The translations under genes were made by a program, and so were the position numbers. Positions 34,904 through 43,060 of a stretch of 64,000 nucleotides of DNA are shown one piece after another (the stretch's first letter is position 1; the number at the start of each line of letters is the position of its first letter). The DNA comes from JAFGHJ01 sp964525555 (lineage in GTDB: Bacteria; Hydrothermota; UBA3072). The notes under the pieces were generated by a model that did not search any database, was not told the origin of the DNA, and saw nothing but the letters and a program-made list of their open reading frames with translations. Where the stretch lies: contig CAZGHN010000010.1 in NCBI GenBank assembly GCA_964525555.1, positions 1 to 64,000 of the forward strand, given 5' to 3'.

Positions 34904-35782
34904 ATGAGAATGAAAAAATTCGCAATCTTGACGTCGGTTTTTGTTTTGCTTCTGATTGTTGGTTGTAAAAATAACCCAACAGCAAATGATATAGCTCTTG
35001 ATGAAGAGGCGATTCAGGATTACATATTGGGTAATCAGGAAGGTTATTTTGCGTATGATGTTTATTATGGTCAAGAAGACACAGTGTCCGTGCCATCTGC
35101 ACCCGGAGTGCAATTGAGCGCAATTACGGCTTTAAAGCTTTTCTGGTATAGAGAATTACAGAATGCAAACAGACAAATATCGGTTGATGTTGCAAACGAT
35201 TCTGCTTTTGTTACCATTTCACTCAGAATTAATGGCCTTTTCCATATTATTGCGCGTGATACCGCGGCAATCCCGGATTCTACCATTGATTATCAAAAAA
35301 ATCTCAGAGACAATTTTGTAAGTTACGCAATATTCAAACGTTACCCCGGAGTAGCTGCTTACCGGGGATGGAGACTCGAAGGCCTAACCGGAGCTGAAGT
35401 AATTTCTGATTCCGTAAAGGTGCAAATCGATTCTATAAGAATTAACTGCGAATCATATACGGATACTGTACTTGTTACTCCCTGGGTGTTTTTCAGAAGA
35501 GGAGAACTCCTAACTTTAGACCCGCAGGAGGATGTTACTATTACACTTTATACAGCTGACGACGTTTATTCATTTTTACATGCCCACAGTCACAGTCCGG
35601 AACTCTGGTTAAGGTCGAGATTCACCGAAATAGAACCCGGCGTGTGGCAGCGAGAATGGCAAACCTCTCCTGTTCCCGGAATCAAGACGGTAGCTTTCGA
35701 TATTTTACAGAAACTGACAATTGACGAAGAAAACTATATATACGATTCTAACGTTTGGATGTTTCCATATAGGATTGAATAA
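34904..35782 (+). CDS. Lipoprotein of the ECF regulon, copy 2 of a duplicated pair
   Basis: 292 aa, paralogue of 32825-33688. Lipobox LIVGC, then KNNPTANDIALDEE. Shared blocks with copy 1: EEAIQDYI, SAFV in a beta strand, YAIFKRYPGVAAYRGWRLEG, RINCESY, EIEPGVWQ, and the C-terminal TIDEENYIYDSNVWMFPY. Long stretches between these have diverged, so the duplication is not recent. Own ECF promoter and own terminator. Confidence 0.82.
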   Translation: MRMKKFAILTSVFVLLLIVGCKNNPTANDIALDEEAIQDYILGNQEGYFAYDVYYGQEDTVSVPSAPGVQLSAITALKLFWYRELQNANRQISVDVANDSAFVTISLRINGLFHIIARDTAAIPDSTIDYQKNLRDNFVSYAIFKRYPGVAAYRGWRLEGLTGAEVISDSVKVQIDSIRINCESYTDTVLVTPWVFFRRGELLTLDPQEDVTITLYTADDVYSFLHAHSHSPELWLRSRFTEIEPGVWQREWQTSPVPGIKTVAFDILQKLTIDEENYIYDSNVWMFPYRIE

Positions 35783-35806
35783 GCTCGTGCTTGTTTCCGT
35801 TTCTTC

Positions 35807-35836
35807 AAAAAGGGGCAGTCTCAACTGCCCCTTTTT
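35807..35836 (+). terminator. Intrinsic terminator after lipoprotein copy 2
   Basis: A 13-bp stem (35807-35819 with 35824-35836, core GGGGCAGT/ACTGCCCC), CTCA loop and a T run. Better conserved relative to the first terminator than the genes are to each other. Confidence 0.9.
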
Positions 35837-35893
35837 GAATTATATAGCCACAAAGCACAAAATAAGTCGCCCGTCTAGAGGCATGTGTCGTGA

Positions 35894-36096
35894 GTCTTGG
35901 AGTCGAAAGACAAAACCCAAACCAATATTTAGACAGGATAAAAACAGGATTAATAGGATTTTTTTATTGTTATGAGCGAATAGCTAAAAGCTAAAGGCTA
36001 AGTTTAACAACAAATAACACAAATTTTTTTATTTGTTTTTTCGGTCGTCCGTCTGCGGTCTTCGGTCGGTTTTACGTCTAAAACCCTTATTTCCCT
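35894..36096. repeat. ~205-bp interspersed repeat, copy 2 (inverted relative to copy 1)
   Basis: Reverse-complement match to 25735-25941. Shared words include 'agtcgaaagacaaaaccc' (35901), 'ggattaataggatttttt' (35947) and 'gcggtcttcggtcggtttta' (36055). No ORF. It ends directly in front of the msbA promoter. Confidence 0.8.
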
Positions 36097-36097
36097 C

Positions 36098-36125
36098 TTG
36101 ATTTCTCCTTTTATTCTGGTAAAAT
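36098..36125 (+). promoter_or_regulatory. Vegetative promoter of msbA, leaderless geometry
   Basis: TTGATT (36098-36103), 16-nt spacer, TAAAAT (36120-36125), then 6 nt to ATG 36132. No Shine-Dalgarno. Confidence 0.7.
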
Positions 36126-36131
36126 GTATGT

Positions 36132-37919
36132 ATGCTAAAGAAACTTGGTCGATATTTATTCAAATATAAAGCTTTACTCGTCTTTGTTATCATTGTTATG
36201 ATAATTGTCGCCGTTTTGAGTGGTTTTACATTGGGTATGATAACTCCGATCGTTTCAACAATATTTGGCGAAGAAAATGCGAGTTCGGGGCCGGGTGCGT
36301 TGAAATGGCTTCTCGATTGGATTGGATCCGGAGATAAAATGGACTCATTGATTCGGTTGGCTTTGGTTCTTGTATTTATCTACGGAGCAAAGGCGCCATT
36401 TACTCTTCTTTTGTATTTTCTTTCCGATACACTTGAACAGAAGACTATATCCGATATAAGAGTGGATATGTTTTCAAAATTAACGGAACTGTCCGTAAAA
36501 TTCCATTCGAAGACAGAATCGGGAAAGTTACTTTCAAAAATTACAAATGATACGGAAAAAATTCAATTTGCTTTGAGGCGGGGAGTTATAGATCTGAGCA
36601 GGAATTTTTGCCTGCTACTTGTTTATATGGGTTTGGCTCTTTGGGCTTCCTGGAGATTATTTCTGGTGTCTCTTGTTCTAATACCTATTATTATTTTAGT
36701 TGTACAATTAATTGGTAAAAAGGTTCGAAGACAATTTACCCATCTTAGAAAACATAGAGCTTTTTTAAACACATTGGTCTCCGAGATGCTGTATGGAATA
36801 GGAATAATAAAATTATTCGGAATGGAGAGATATGAAATAGAAAAATTTAAGGTAGAGTCGGATAGATACCGCAAGAATTATGTTAAAAGCAGTTTAATCA
36901 AGGGATTGTTACCCGTTTCCTCAGAATTTTTAGGTGCGTTTCTTGCCGGAGCGATACTGATTTCGGGTGGAGTTTTAATTTTTAAAGGTTTTATAACGCC
37001 CGATAAATTTCTTATCTTTCTTGGCTGTGCCGTAGTGCTGCAGCAGCCGGCGCGACAGATAAATTTAGCGTACGGAGATCTTCAACACGGACTCTCTTCC
37101 ATGGAGAGCGCACTTGAAATTATTGAGGCGACCGAGAAAGTTAAAAATACCGGAAAGCTTGTACTGGACTCTTTTAAGTCCTCGATTAAGTTTACGGATG
37201 TTTCTTTTTTTTATGATGGGGGGATTCAAGCATTAAAAAATATCAATCTTGAAATAAAGAAGGGAGAAACAGTTGCCATTGTTGGTCCTTCGGGTTCAGG
37301 AAAGACTACTCTTGTACGGCTTATTCCGAGATTTTTCGATTGCGGACAGGGAAAAGTAGAGATCGATGGAAAAGATATAAAAGAATATACTCTTTGTAGT
37401 CTTCGGAGTAAAATAGGGATGGTAACTCAGGATTCTATATTGTTCAATGATTCAGTCAAAAATAATATTAAATACGGTAAGATTGATGCGACCGATGCAC
37501 ATTTAGATGAAGTACTTAAGAGAAGCCACTTGGAGCGCTTTGTAGGGAAACTTCCAAAAGGTTTAGATACTATTATAGGAGAAAAAGGAGGAAGGATTTC
37601 AGGTGGAGAAAAGCAGAGAATAGCTATTGCCAGGACGATACTTAAGAATTCACCCATCTTGATTTTAGATGAAGCAACTTCTTCTCTTGATACAGAGTCC
37701 GAAAAACTTCTCCAGGAAGCCATGTCTGAACTTATTTATGGAAGGACCTCTATAATAATAGCGCATAGACTTTCCACAGTTCTAAATGCTGATAGGATTA
37801 TTGTGCTAAACGAGGGTAGGATATTAGAAGAGGGAACACACCAAACTTTGCTAAAAAAAGATGGTATGTATAAAAAACTTTACAATCTCCAATTTAGAGA
37901 TTCTTCTCGTTCTTCATAA
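36132..37919 (+). CDS. msbA: MsbA-type lipid A / multidrug ABC exporter
   Basis: 595-aa half-transporter: six TM helices in the first ~320 residues, then an ATPase domain with Walker A GPSGSGKTTLV, Q-loop MVTQDSILF, signature ISGGEKQRIAIARTI, Walker B ILILDEATSSLD and H-loop IIIAHRLS. It likely flips lipid A-core across the inner membrane, given the facing lpxB cluster; peptide or drug export is the alternative. Monocistronic. Its last 40 nt overlap the 3' end of the opposing glycosyltransferase gene. Confidence 0.87.
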   Translation: MLKKLGRYLFKYKALLVFVIIVMIIVAVLSGFTLGMITPIVSTIFGEENASSGPGALKWLLDWIGSGDKMDSLIRLALVLVFIYGAKAPFTLLLYFLSDTLEQKTISDIRVDMFSKLTELSVKFHSKTESGKLLSKITNDTEKIQFALRRGVIDLSRNFCLLLVYMGLALWASWRLFLVSLVLIPIIILVVQLIGKKVRRQFTHLRKHRAFLNTLVSEMLYGIGIIKLFGMERYEIEKFKVESDRYRKNYVKSSLIKGLLPVSSEFLGAFLAGAILISGGVLIFKGFITPDKFLIFLGCAVVLQQPARQINLAYGDLQHGLSSMESALEIIEATEKVKNTGKLVLDSFKSSIKFTDVSFFYDGGIQALKNINLEIKKGETVAIVGPSGSGKTTLVRLIPRFFDCGQGKVEIDGKDIKEYTLCSLRSKIGMVTQDSILFNDSVKNNIKYGKIDATDAHLDEVLKRSHLERFVGKLPKGLDTIIGEKGGRISGGEKQRIAIARTILKNSPILILDEATSSLDTESEKLLQEAMSELIYGRTSIIIAHRLSTVLNADRIIVLNEGRILEEGTHQTLLKKDGMYKKLYNLQFRDSSRSS

Positions 37920-39022
37920 ATCTTAATTAATTTTTCAGTTATTCCATCCCAGGAATATTTTTTTATAAGGTAGTCTTTGAAATTCTCGCCCATTGTTAAT
38001 ATTTGTTTTGAACTTGTGTTGATTAAATGTTCCATTTTTTCGGCCAGGGCGAAAGGTACATCTTTTTTAAATATAAAACCGTCTTTTTTATCTCGAACTG
38101 TTTCTTTAAGTCCTCCCAAAGCTGAAACTATAACTGCTTTACTAAAATATCCTGCTTCAAACATCGTTATACTCTGAGAGCCTTTGCTATACGGAAGTAT
38201 TACCGCATCAATATTTCTGTAGATGAGTCCGAGTTTTGAATACGGGGGAGAATAGTTTAAGTAGTATAGATTCTTTAAAGTTTTTTTGTTTTTATCTTTT
38301 ATAACTACACTGTATTTAAGATTTTTTTTATTCAAAATTTCAATTGCCGAAAGTAAGGTTTCAAATCCTTTGTATTTTTTTATAGGACCCATGAAGAGAA
38401 AAATGGGTCTTTTTAAAGAAGAGAAAAAGTTAGAATATAGACTTTTTGATTCAGAGGCATTCGTAGTATCGAAAGTTTTGTAAAATAATTCTACATTGCC
38501 GTGGTCTAATTTTAATACGGGATTTGAAATAGAAAACATCTTTTCTATTTTTTCTTTTGTTTCGTTATCGTGAACTAAAATCCTATCCATATGGGAATAT
38601 ATTTTTTTAAAAATAGAAAAATCGATAGAGTATTCTCTATGGGGAAGCAGATTATGTGCTGTGTGGATTATTTTAGATTGAGAAAAGTACGGAATTATAT
38701 ATTGTTCGATACTTGGCACTGTAAACCATAGAAAATGAAGCGTACTCATTTGATCTATTTTCCCCCGTAAGTGAGTATAACCAAGCAGAATTTCAAATGG
38801 TTTTGTAAAGTTAGAAACAAATCGCTGTGTTTTTTTATTTTCAAATGTACCCCTGCTTATAGGTAAGAATAAATTGTCTGCGTCTATATTGATTTTTCCT
38901 CGCCAATCTCCCGGGATATATCCGAAAAACTTAAAGGGATATTTCTTTTTTTCTAAAGTAGATAATAAGCAAAAATTGTATGGCTTTGTCGTGTTTCGGG
39001 CATCGATGAGAAAGGTTTTCAT
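37880..39022 (-). CDS. GT-B glycosyltransferase (family 4-like)
   Basis: 380 aa. The C-terminal domain has the GT4-type landmarks: FLFMGPIKKYKGFETLL, IDAVILPYSKGSQSITMFEAGYFSKAVIV (the E-x7-E-like region) and GGLKETV. The N-terminal domain is divergent, with THLRGKIDQMS and HTAHNLLPHREYS. Last gene of the oxidoreductase-lpxB-acyltransferase cluster, so it probably adds a sugar to a lipid-linked envelope glycan such as LPS core. Specific donor and acceptor unknown. Confidence 0.82.
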   Translation of the reverse strand: MKTFLIDARNTTKPYNFCLLSTLEKKKYPFKFFGYIPGDWRGKINIDADNLFLPISRGTFENKKTQRFVSNFTKPFEILLGYTHLRGKIDQMSTLHFLWFTVPSIEQYIIPYFSQSKIIHTAHNLLPHREYSIDFSIFKKIYSHMDRILVHDNETKEKIEKMFSISNPVLKLDHGNVELFYKTFDTTNASESKSLYSNFFSSLKRPIFLFMGPIKKYKGFETLLSAIEILNKKNLKYSVVIKDKNKKTLKNLYYLNYSPPYSKLGLIYRNIDAVILPYSKGSQSITMFEAGYFSKAVIVSALGGLKETVRDKKDGFIFKKDVPFALAEKMEHLINTSSKQILTMGENFKDYLIKKYSWDGITEKLIKIYEEREESLNWRL

Positions 39023-39023
39023 T

Positions 39024-39611
39024 TTAGGACAATAACTTTTCCAGTGTATCTTTTTCAGTATTTCTATCTAATTTATTCAATTCTATTTCTATTTTTGCAA
39101 AAGGATAAGGAAGCATGAATCTATCCCAGGAAGAAAAACGAAAAGCTTTTTTACATGTTATTCTTACTGCTAAAACAGAAAGGTTTGTTTTTTTTATTAT
39201 TAGAAAAACTCCCTTTTTCGCTTTTCTTCTTGGCCCTTTCGGGCCGTCAGGTGTTATAGCTATTTCAAAGCCTTTCTTGCAATAATTTATTAATTCGATT
39301 AGAGCTTTACTCCCTTTTTCTTTTGTATCCCCCCGAAACACTTTAAATCCTAAAAGCTTTAAAATTCGGCTTATAAGTTCTCCATCACGGCTGGGGCTAA
39401 CAATAACACCTACCTTCCGACCTATGTGTGTAAATAACGGTGGAAGTATGTTTTCATGCCAGAACACATATAGAACTTGAGAATTATGTTTTTTAACAAG
39501 TGAAATACCTTTAAATTCTATTCTCCAGGTTAAGCCCAGTATGTATATTAGAATAGTTGCCAGGAATGGTTCGCTAAACCATAGAAAGGATTTTATTAGC
39601 GATCCTATCAT
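39024..39611 (-). CDS. DUF374 lysophospholipid acyltransferase-like protein
   Basis: 195 aa. VFWHENILPPLF holds the acyltransferase-type His; VSPSRDGELISRIL and AITPDGPKGPRRKAKKG are the DUF374 signatures. A short N-terminal hydrophobic segment suggests membrane association. DUF374 proteins are distant PlsC/LpxL relatives; next to lpxB this one is a good candidate for a secondary acyltransferase of lipid A. It overlaps lpxB by 38 nt. Confidence 0.85.
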   Translation of the reverse strand: MIGSLIKSFLWFSEPFLATILIYILGLTWRIEFKGISLVKKHNSQVLYVFWHENILPPLFTHIGRKVGVIVSPSRDGELISRILKLLGFKVFRGDTKEKGSKALIELINYCKKGFEIAITPDGPKGPRRKAKKGVFLIIKKTNLSVLAVRITCKKAFRFSSWDRFMLPYPFAKIEIELNKLDRNTEKDTLEKLLS

Positions 39612-40677
39612 AAACTCCCTTTTCTCCCAGGATAGACGGGATTTTTCTTAGTTTTTTCTTAATTTTATCTTTGTTTTCATAAATTTTTTCCAATTCATGT
39701 GAAATTCTTGTTGGATTTACTTCTTTCTGGATTAATTCCGGCACTAATTCTTCAGAAAAAAGAATATTAACAAGCCCAAAATACTTGACTTTTGCCAACA
39801 TTTTTGAGATAATCCATGAGAGATATGAAAGTTTATAGACTATGACCATTGGGGTTTCTAATATGCCGGCTTCGATTGTTGCCGTTCCCGAACTCACGAT
39901 TGCCAAATCAGCCGATTTAAGTATCTCGTATGTTTTTCCATAAAATATTCTTATGTTATCTAAAAATTTTTGAGCAAATTTATTTGCAATTATAAGGTCT
40001 TGCTTCTCATTAAGGGCTATTACAGCTCTGCTTTCAGGATATTTTTTAGAAAAAAGTTTACAAGCCATTAATAAAGGTATAAGAAGACGTTTGATTTCTG
40101 ATTCCCTTGAACCGGGAAGCATAGCAATTAAGGGTTTACCCGCGGGCAATAATTTATTTTTCTCTTTTTTGTTAATCGTGACAATATCTATTAAAGGGTT
40201 ACCAAGAAAATAAGTTTTCAATCCTTCTTTCCGGAAGAAAGATCGTTCAAAAGGATAAATAACGAATAAACCTTTGAAATATTTTGATAAACTTTTAGTT
40301 CTCCATTTTCCCCATGCCCAAATCTGTGGTGTAATAAAATAGAAAACAGGTATGCCTTTGCTTTTTAGATATTTTGCCATAGGGATATTGAATCCCGGAA
40401 AATCGATTGTAATGGCAAAGTCAAAAATATTTTGTTCTATACACGTAGAGATTTGTCTTCTTGCTTCTTTTAAATTTGATATTTTTGAAAATACTTCGCT
40501 AAATCCGACGACACTAATTTTATCGGAGGGATAAATAATTTTGGCTCCAACATCAGCCATTCTTTTGCCGCCAATACCATAGAATTTAATGCCAGGATTA
40601 ATTTTCTTGAAGGATTTAATAAGGTTTGAGGCATGTAAATCCCCGGATGCTTCACCAGTTATTAACAAAACTTTCAT
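39574..40677 (-). CDS. lpxB: Lipid-A-disaccharide synthase
   Basis: 367-aa GT-B enzyme that joins lipid X and UDP-2,3-diacylglucosamine. LLITGEASGDLHASNLIKSF at the N-terminus, YGIGGKRMADVGAK, FSEVFSKI, FYFITPQIWAWGKWR, AMLPGSRESEIKR and SSGTATIEAGILETPMVIVY are the standard motifs. Places a lipid A pathway in this organism. lpxA, lpxC and lpxD are not in the window. Confidence 0.96.
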   Translation of the reverse strand: MKVLLITGEASGDLHASNLIKSFKKINPGIKFYGIGGKRMADVGAKIIYPSDKISVVGFSEVFSKISNLKEARRQISTCIEQNIFDFAITIDFPGFNIPMAKYLKSKGIPVFYFITPQIWAWGKWRTKSLSKYFKGLFVIYPFERSFFRKEGLKTYFLGNPLIDIVTINKKEKNKLLPAGKPLIAMLPGSRESEIKRLLIPLLMACKLFSKKYPESRAVIALNEKQDLIIANKFAQKFLDNIRIFYGKTYEILKSADLAIVSSGTATIEAGILETPMVIVYKLSYLSWIISKMLAKVKYFGLVNILFSEELVPELIQKEVNPTRISHELEKIYENKDKIKKKLRKIPSILGEKGVYDRIANKILSMV

Positions 40678-40682
40678 TATTA

Positions 40683-41648
40683 TTATTTGTTTTTCTCTAG
40701 AGATAAATTTATGTTAACTTTTTTGGCTCTCTTTTTGATTTCGTCAAGGATTTTATGTGCAAGAGCTAAAGAATTTCTTGCTTCTTCAGGAGTTATCTGA
40801 ACGGAGTTTTTACCTAAACACGCATTAATAAATGCCTTGCATTGTAGAGATATTGGCTCTTCTGTTGAAACATAAACTTCTTCTTCGTTTATTTCTGGTT
40901 CATCATTTTGAACTTCTCTGTGAAAAATATTTACTTTTTTATTTAAGCAATCAACAGAAACATACGAATATTTTTGCCAGAAGCGTATTTTTCTGACTTT
41001 CATCAAAGATATACGAGAAGATGTTATATTTGCTATTGCGCCATTTTCAAATTCCAGTCGGGCGTTTGCAATATCAACATTGTCGGTCAGAACTGGTACT
41101 CCACCGGCAGATACCGTTTTTATAGGAGAAGCAACTGTGTTAAGTATAATATCTAGGTCATGTACCATTAGATCTAAAACAACCGAAACATCAATTCCTC
41201 TGCCGTAAAAAGGCGAAAATCTGTGTGCTTCAATAAAAAGAGGATTTTTAATTATTTTTTTTGCGGCAAGTATCGCTGGATTAAAACGCTCGATATGCCC
41301 AACTTGTAATATTAATTTTGATTTTTTTGCGGTTTCTATTATCGCGTCGGCTTCTTTTAAGTCAAGCGAAATTGGTTTTTCTATAAACACATGATTGCCC
41401 TCGTTAAGAGCTTTGATTGAAATATCTTTATGGGTATTTGTTGGCGTTGCAATAAAAACACAGTTTGTTTCTTTTAGAAGATCTTTATAATTTTGAAAAA
41501 AGTTACAATTATATGTTTTTGCAATTTTTTTTCCTGTTCCCTGGTCGATGTCTGAGATACCCACCAACTTTATTTTTTTCATTGTTGCTAATATGCGAGT
41601 GTGATGTTTTCCCATATGCCCTACACCAATTACTCCGCATTTTACCAT
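40683..41648 (-). CDS. Gfo/Idh/MocA-family oxidoreductase linked to lpxB
   Basis: 321 aa. Rossmann motif GVIGVGHMGKHH, cofactor motif FIEKPISLDLKEAD (EKP intact), and domain-2 landmarks VVLDLMVHDLDIIL and TDNVDIANARLEFENG. Gfo/Idh enzymes beside lpxA/lpxB include GnnA, which oxidises UDP-GlcNAc at C3 so that GnnB can make the 3-amino sugar for amide-linked lipid A. Such a role is a reasonable inference, but no gnnB aminotransferase follows. Shine-Dalgarno AGGAGG; lpxB starts 5 nt downstream of its stop. Confidence 0.85.
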   Translation of the reverse strand: MVKCGVIGVGHMGKHHTRILATMKKIKLVGISDIDQGTGKKIAKTYNCNFFQNYKDLLKETNCVFIATPTNTHKDISIKALNEGNHVFIEKPISLDLKEADAIIETAKKSKLILQVGHIERFNPAILAAKKIIKNPLFIEAHRFSPFYGRGIDVSVVLDLMVHDLDIILNTVASPIKTVSAGGVPVLTDNVDIANARLEFENGAIANITSSRISLMKVRKIRFWQKYSYVSVDCLNKKVNIFHREVQNDEPEINEEEVYVSTEEPISLQCKAFINACLGKNSVQITPEEARNSLALAHKILDEIKKRAKKVNINLSLEKNK

Positions 41649-41696
41649 AATATCCTCCTACTTTAAGAGATTCTTAAGGAATTTTAGTTTCATTAG

Positions 41697-41723
41697 AGTA
41701 TATCTTGAGAGTATTTTTGTCAA
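41697..41723 (-). promoter_or_regulatory. Vegetative promoter of the lpxB cluster
   Basis: Minus strand: TTGACA (41723-41718), then TATACT (41702-41697) at 15 nt or TACTCT at 17 nt. The first gene has AGGAGG and starts about 50 nt downstream. Confidence 0.5.
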
Positions 41724-41987
41724 TAGCATAGATTGTTTGCCACGAAGTCACCAAGACACAAAGAAAAAAATAGTTTATCCATAGAGACATAGAGAGCAAA
41801 AGTAAAATTTGTTGTAAAAGACCATTCCTCTAAAGCTCTAAATTTAACGTAGAATAAAGAGAATTAAAAGGATTCTTATTTTTTTGGCTAACAGCTAATA
41901 GCGAAAGGCCAAGCGCTTGGTATTTATGTGTGTAATAATTTTTAAAAGTTGCGGGAATAGAAGTTTTGAGGTAAATGAAGAGAAAAA
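41724..41987. repeat. Intergenic word-like repeats
   Basis: No gene supported. Contains 'gccacgaagtcaccaagacac' trimmed here as 'cacgaagtcaccaagacac' (about 41740), 'ccatagagacatagagagc' (about 41780) and 'gctaacagctaatagcgaaa' (about 41886-41905), all members of the interspersed word family. Confidence 0.5.
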
Positions 41988-42791
41988 TTACTTGTATGCC
42001 TGTCCTTCGCTTATAATTTCATCAACCCCTAAGTCATTTATATTTAATATAGAAAATAACTCGTTTTCGATTTCCTTTTCTATTTCTTCCTGCAGGTTAT
42101 AGATTGCGTCTTTCTCTTTGTTTTTTTCATCGAGCAGACGGGCACTTTCTAAGAGAAGGTATTGCAAAGGAGTGTCTATTGTTTCTTCAGTTTTTCTGCA
42201 CTTGCCGTCAATCTCGATTTCTGCTTTTTCTAAAGACAATATCTCTAATGCCGCTTCTGTACCAACTTTATCTGGAGTTTTTGCTCCGATTAAAGCCCCG
42301 TTCTTAAAATATAAAGCCGCCTTATTCCCTTCGTATTTAATTTTTAAGCTGCAGGTTTTAGCTTCCATCTGTATAAGCTGCAGAAAAGAAGGTAAGGAAA
42401 AACCAGTTATATGACCTTCTGTTTCTGCCTTAAGGCCCTCCAAAATCTTCGCCTCAAGTTCTTTAATATCGAATGGTTTTTCAAGATAAAGAAAAGCATT
42501 GAATTTTTTAAGACGCTGCTCAATTTGAGGTATACCAAAAGATGTCATGATAATTACTGGTATTTCCGGATGTTTTTTGCTCATATGGGCTAACAAATCA
42601 AGACCATCCATAACAGGCATACCTATGTCGGTTACTACCAGGTCTATATCGTTTGATTTGAGAACATCTATGGCTTCTTTGCCGTTTTCTGCAATGTGAA
42701 CATTAATCTCATTTGCATATTCGCTGGACAAATATGCTTTTATCGACTCTAAGGTCGGAGTAAAATCGTCGACTATTAATACTTCTTTCAT
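41988..42791 (-). CDS. Response regulator with DUF4388/PATAN-like output domain
   Basis: 267 aa. Receiver domain: VDDFTPTL acidic pocket, phosphoacceptor Asp in VVTDIGMPVMDG, Thr/Ser in IMTSFG, Lys in LEKPFD. From about residue 125 a second domain begins with ITGFSLPSFLQLIQMEAKTC and continues LYFKNGALIGAKTPDKVGTEAALEIL, the DUF4388 (PATAN-like) pattern used for protein interaction in gliding and signalling systems. The tail is charged and helical. No DNA-binding domain and no histidine kinase next to it, so an orphan regulator acting through protein contacts. Confidence 0.85.
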   Translation of the reverse strand: MKEVLIVDDFTPTLESIKAYLSSEYANEINVHIAENGKEAIDVLKSNDIDLVVTDIGMPVMDGLDLLAHMSKKHPEIPVIIMTSFGIPQIEQRLKKFNAFLYLEKPFDIKELEAKILEGLKAETEGHITGFSLPSFLQLIQMEAKTCSLKIKYEGNKAALYFKNGALIGAKTPDKVGTEAALEILSLEKAEIEIDGKCRKTEETIDTPLQYLLLESARLLDEKNKEKDAIYNLQEEIEKEIENELFSILNINDLGVDEIISEGQAYK

Positions 42792-42797
42792 CTATAT

Positions 42798-42803
42798 AAT
42801 ATA
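42798..42803 (-). promoter_or_regulatory. -10 element 6 nt from the response regulator start
   Basis: TATATT (42803-42798) then 6 nt to ATG 42791, with no Shine-Dalgarno. No convincing -35 is present, so this is a weaker member of the leaderless set. The rest of the divergent gap to 43025 is AT-rich with nothing else supported. Confidence 0.4.
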
Positions 42804-43025
42804 GTGCAAAAAATGTTCCATATTTAAGGCATTGCAATACAATTATATAAGATTTGAAAACTAAAGATTTGTGTAAATTAGAGTGAACCTTAGTACATTT
42901 TTTTTTACTTGGTATTTTTTATTCTTTTTCAATAATTGTAGCAATTTTTAGATATTTGCGGTTTTCTTTTTTTGTGGTTTAGGTAGAGAGTCTGTGGGGG
43001 TCGGGAATGTAAGAATATTTTTTTA

Positions 43026-43053
43026 TTGCGGTAAAATAATTTTTTGTTAAATT
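43026..43053 (+). promoter_or_regulatory. Possible vegetative promoter of the M23 peptidase gene
   Basis: TTGCGG (43026-43031), 16-nt spacer, TAAATT (43048-43053), 7 nt to ATG 43061. Hexamers are imperfect. Confidence 0.4.
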
Positions 43054-43060
43054 GAATAGT

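Noticed and set aside
25735..36096. Long inverted repeats as ends of a composite transposon
   Set aside because: No transposase or integrase in the interval, no target duplication seen, and the genes inside are core functions.
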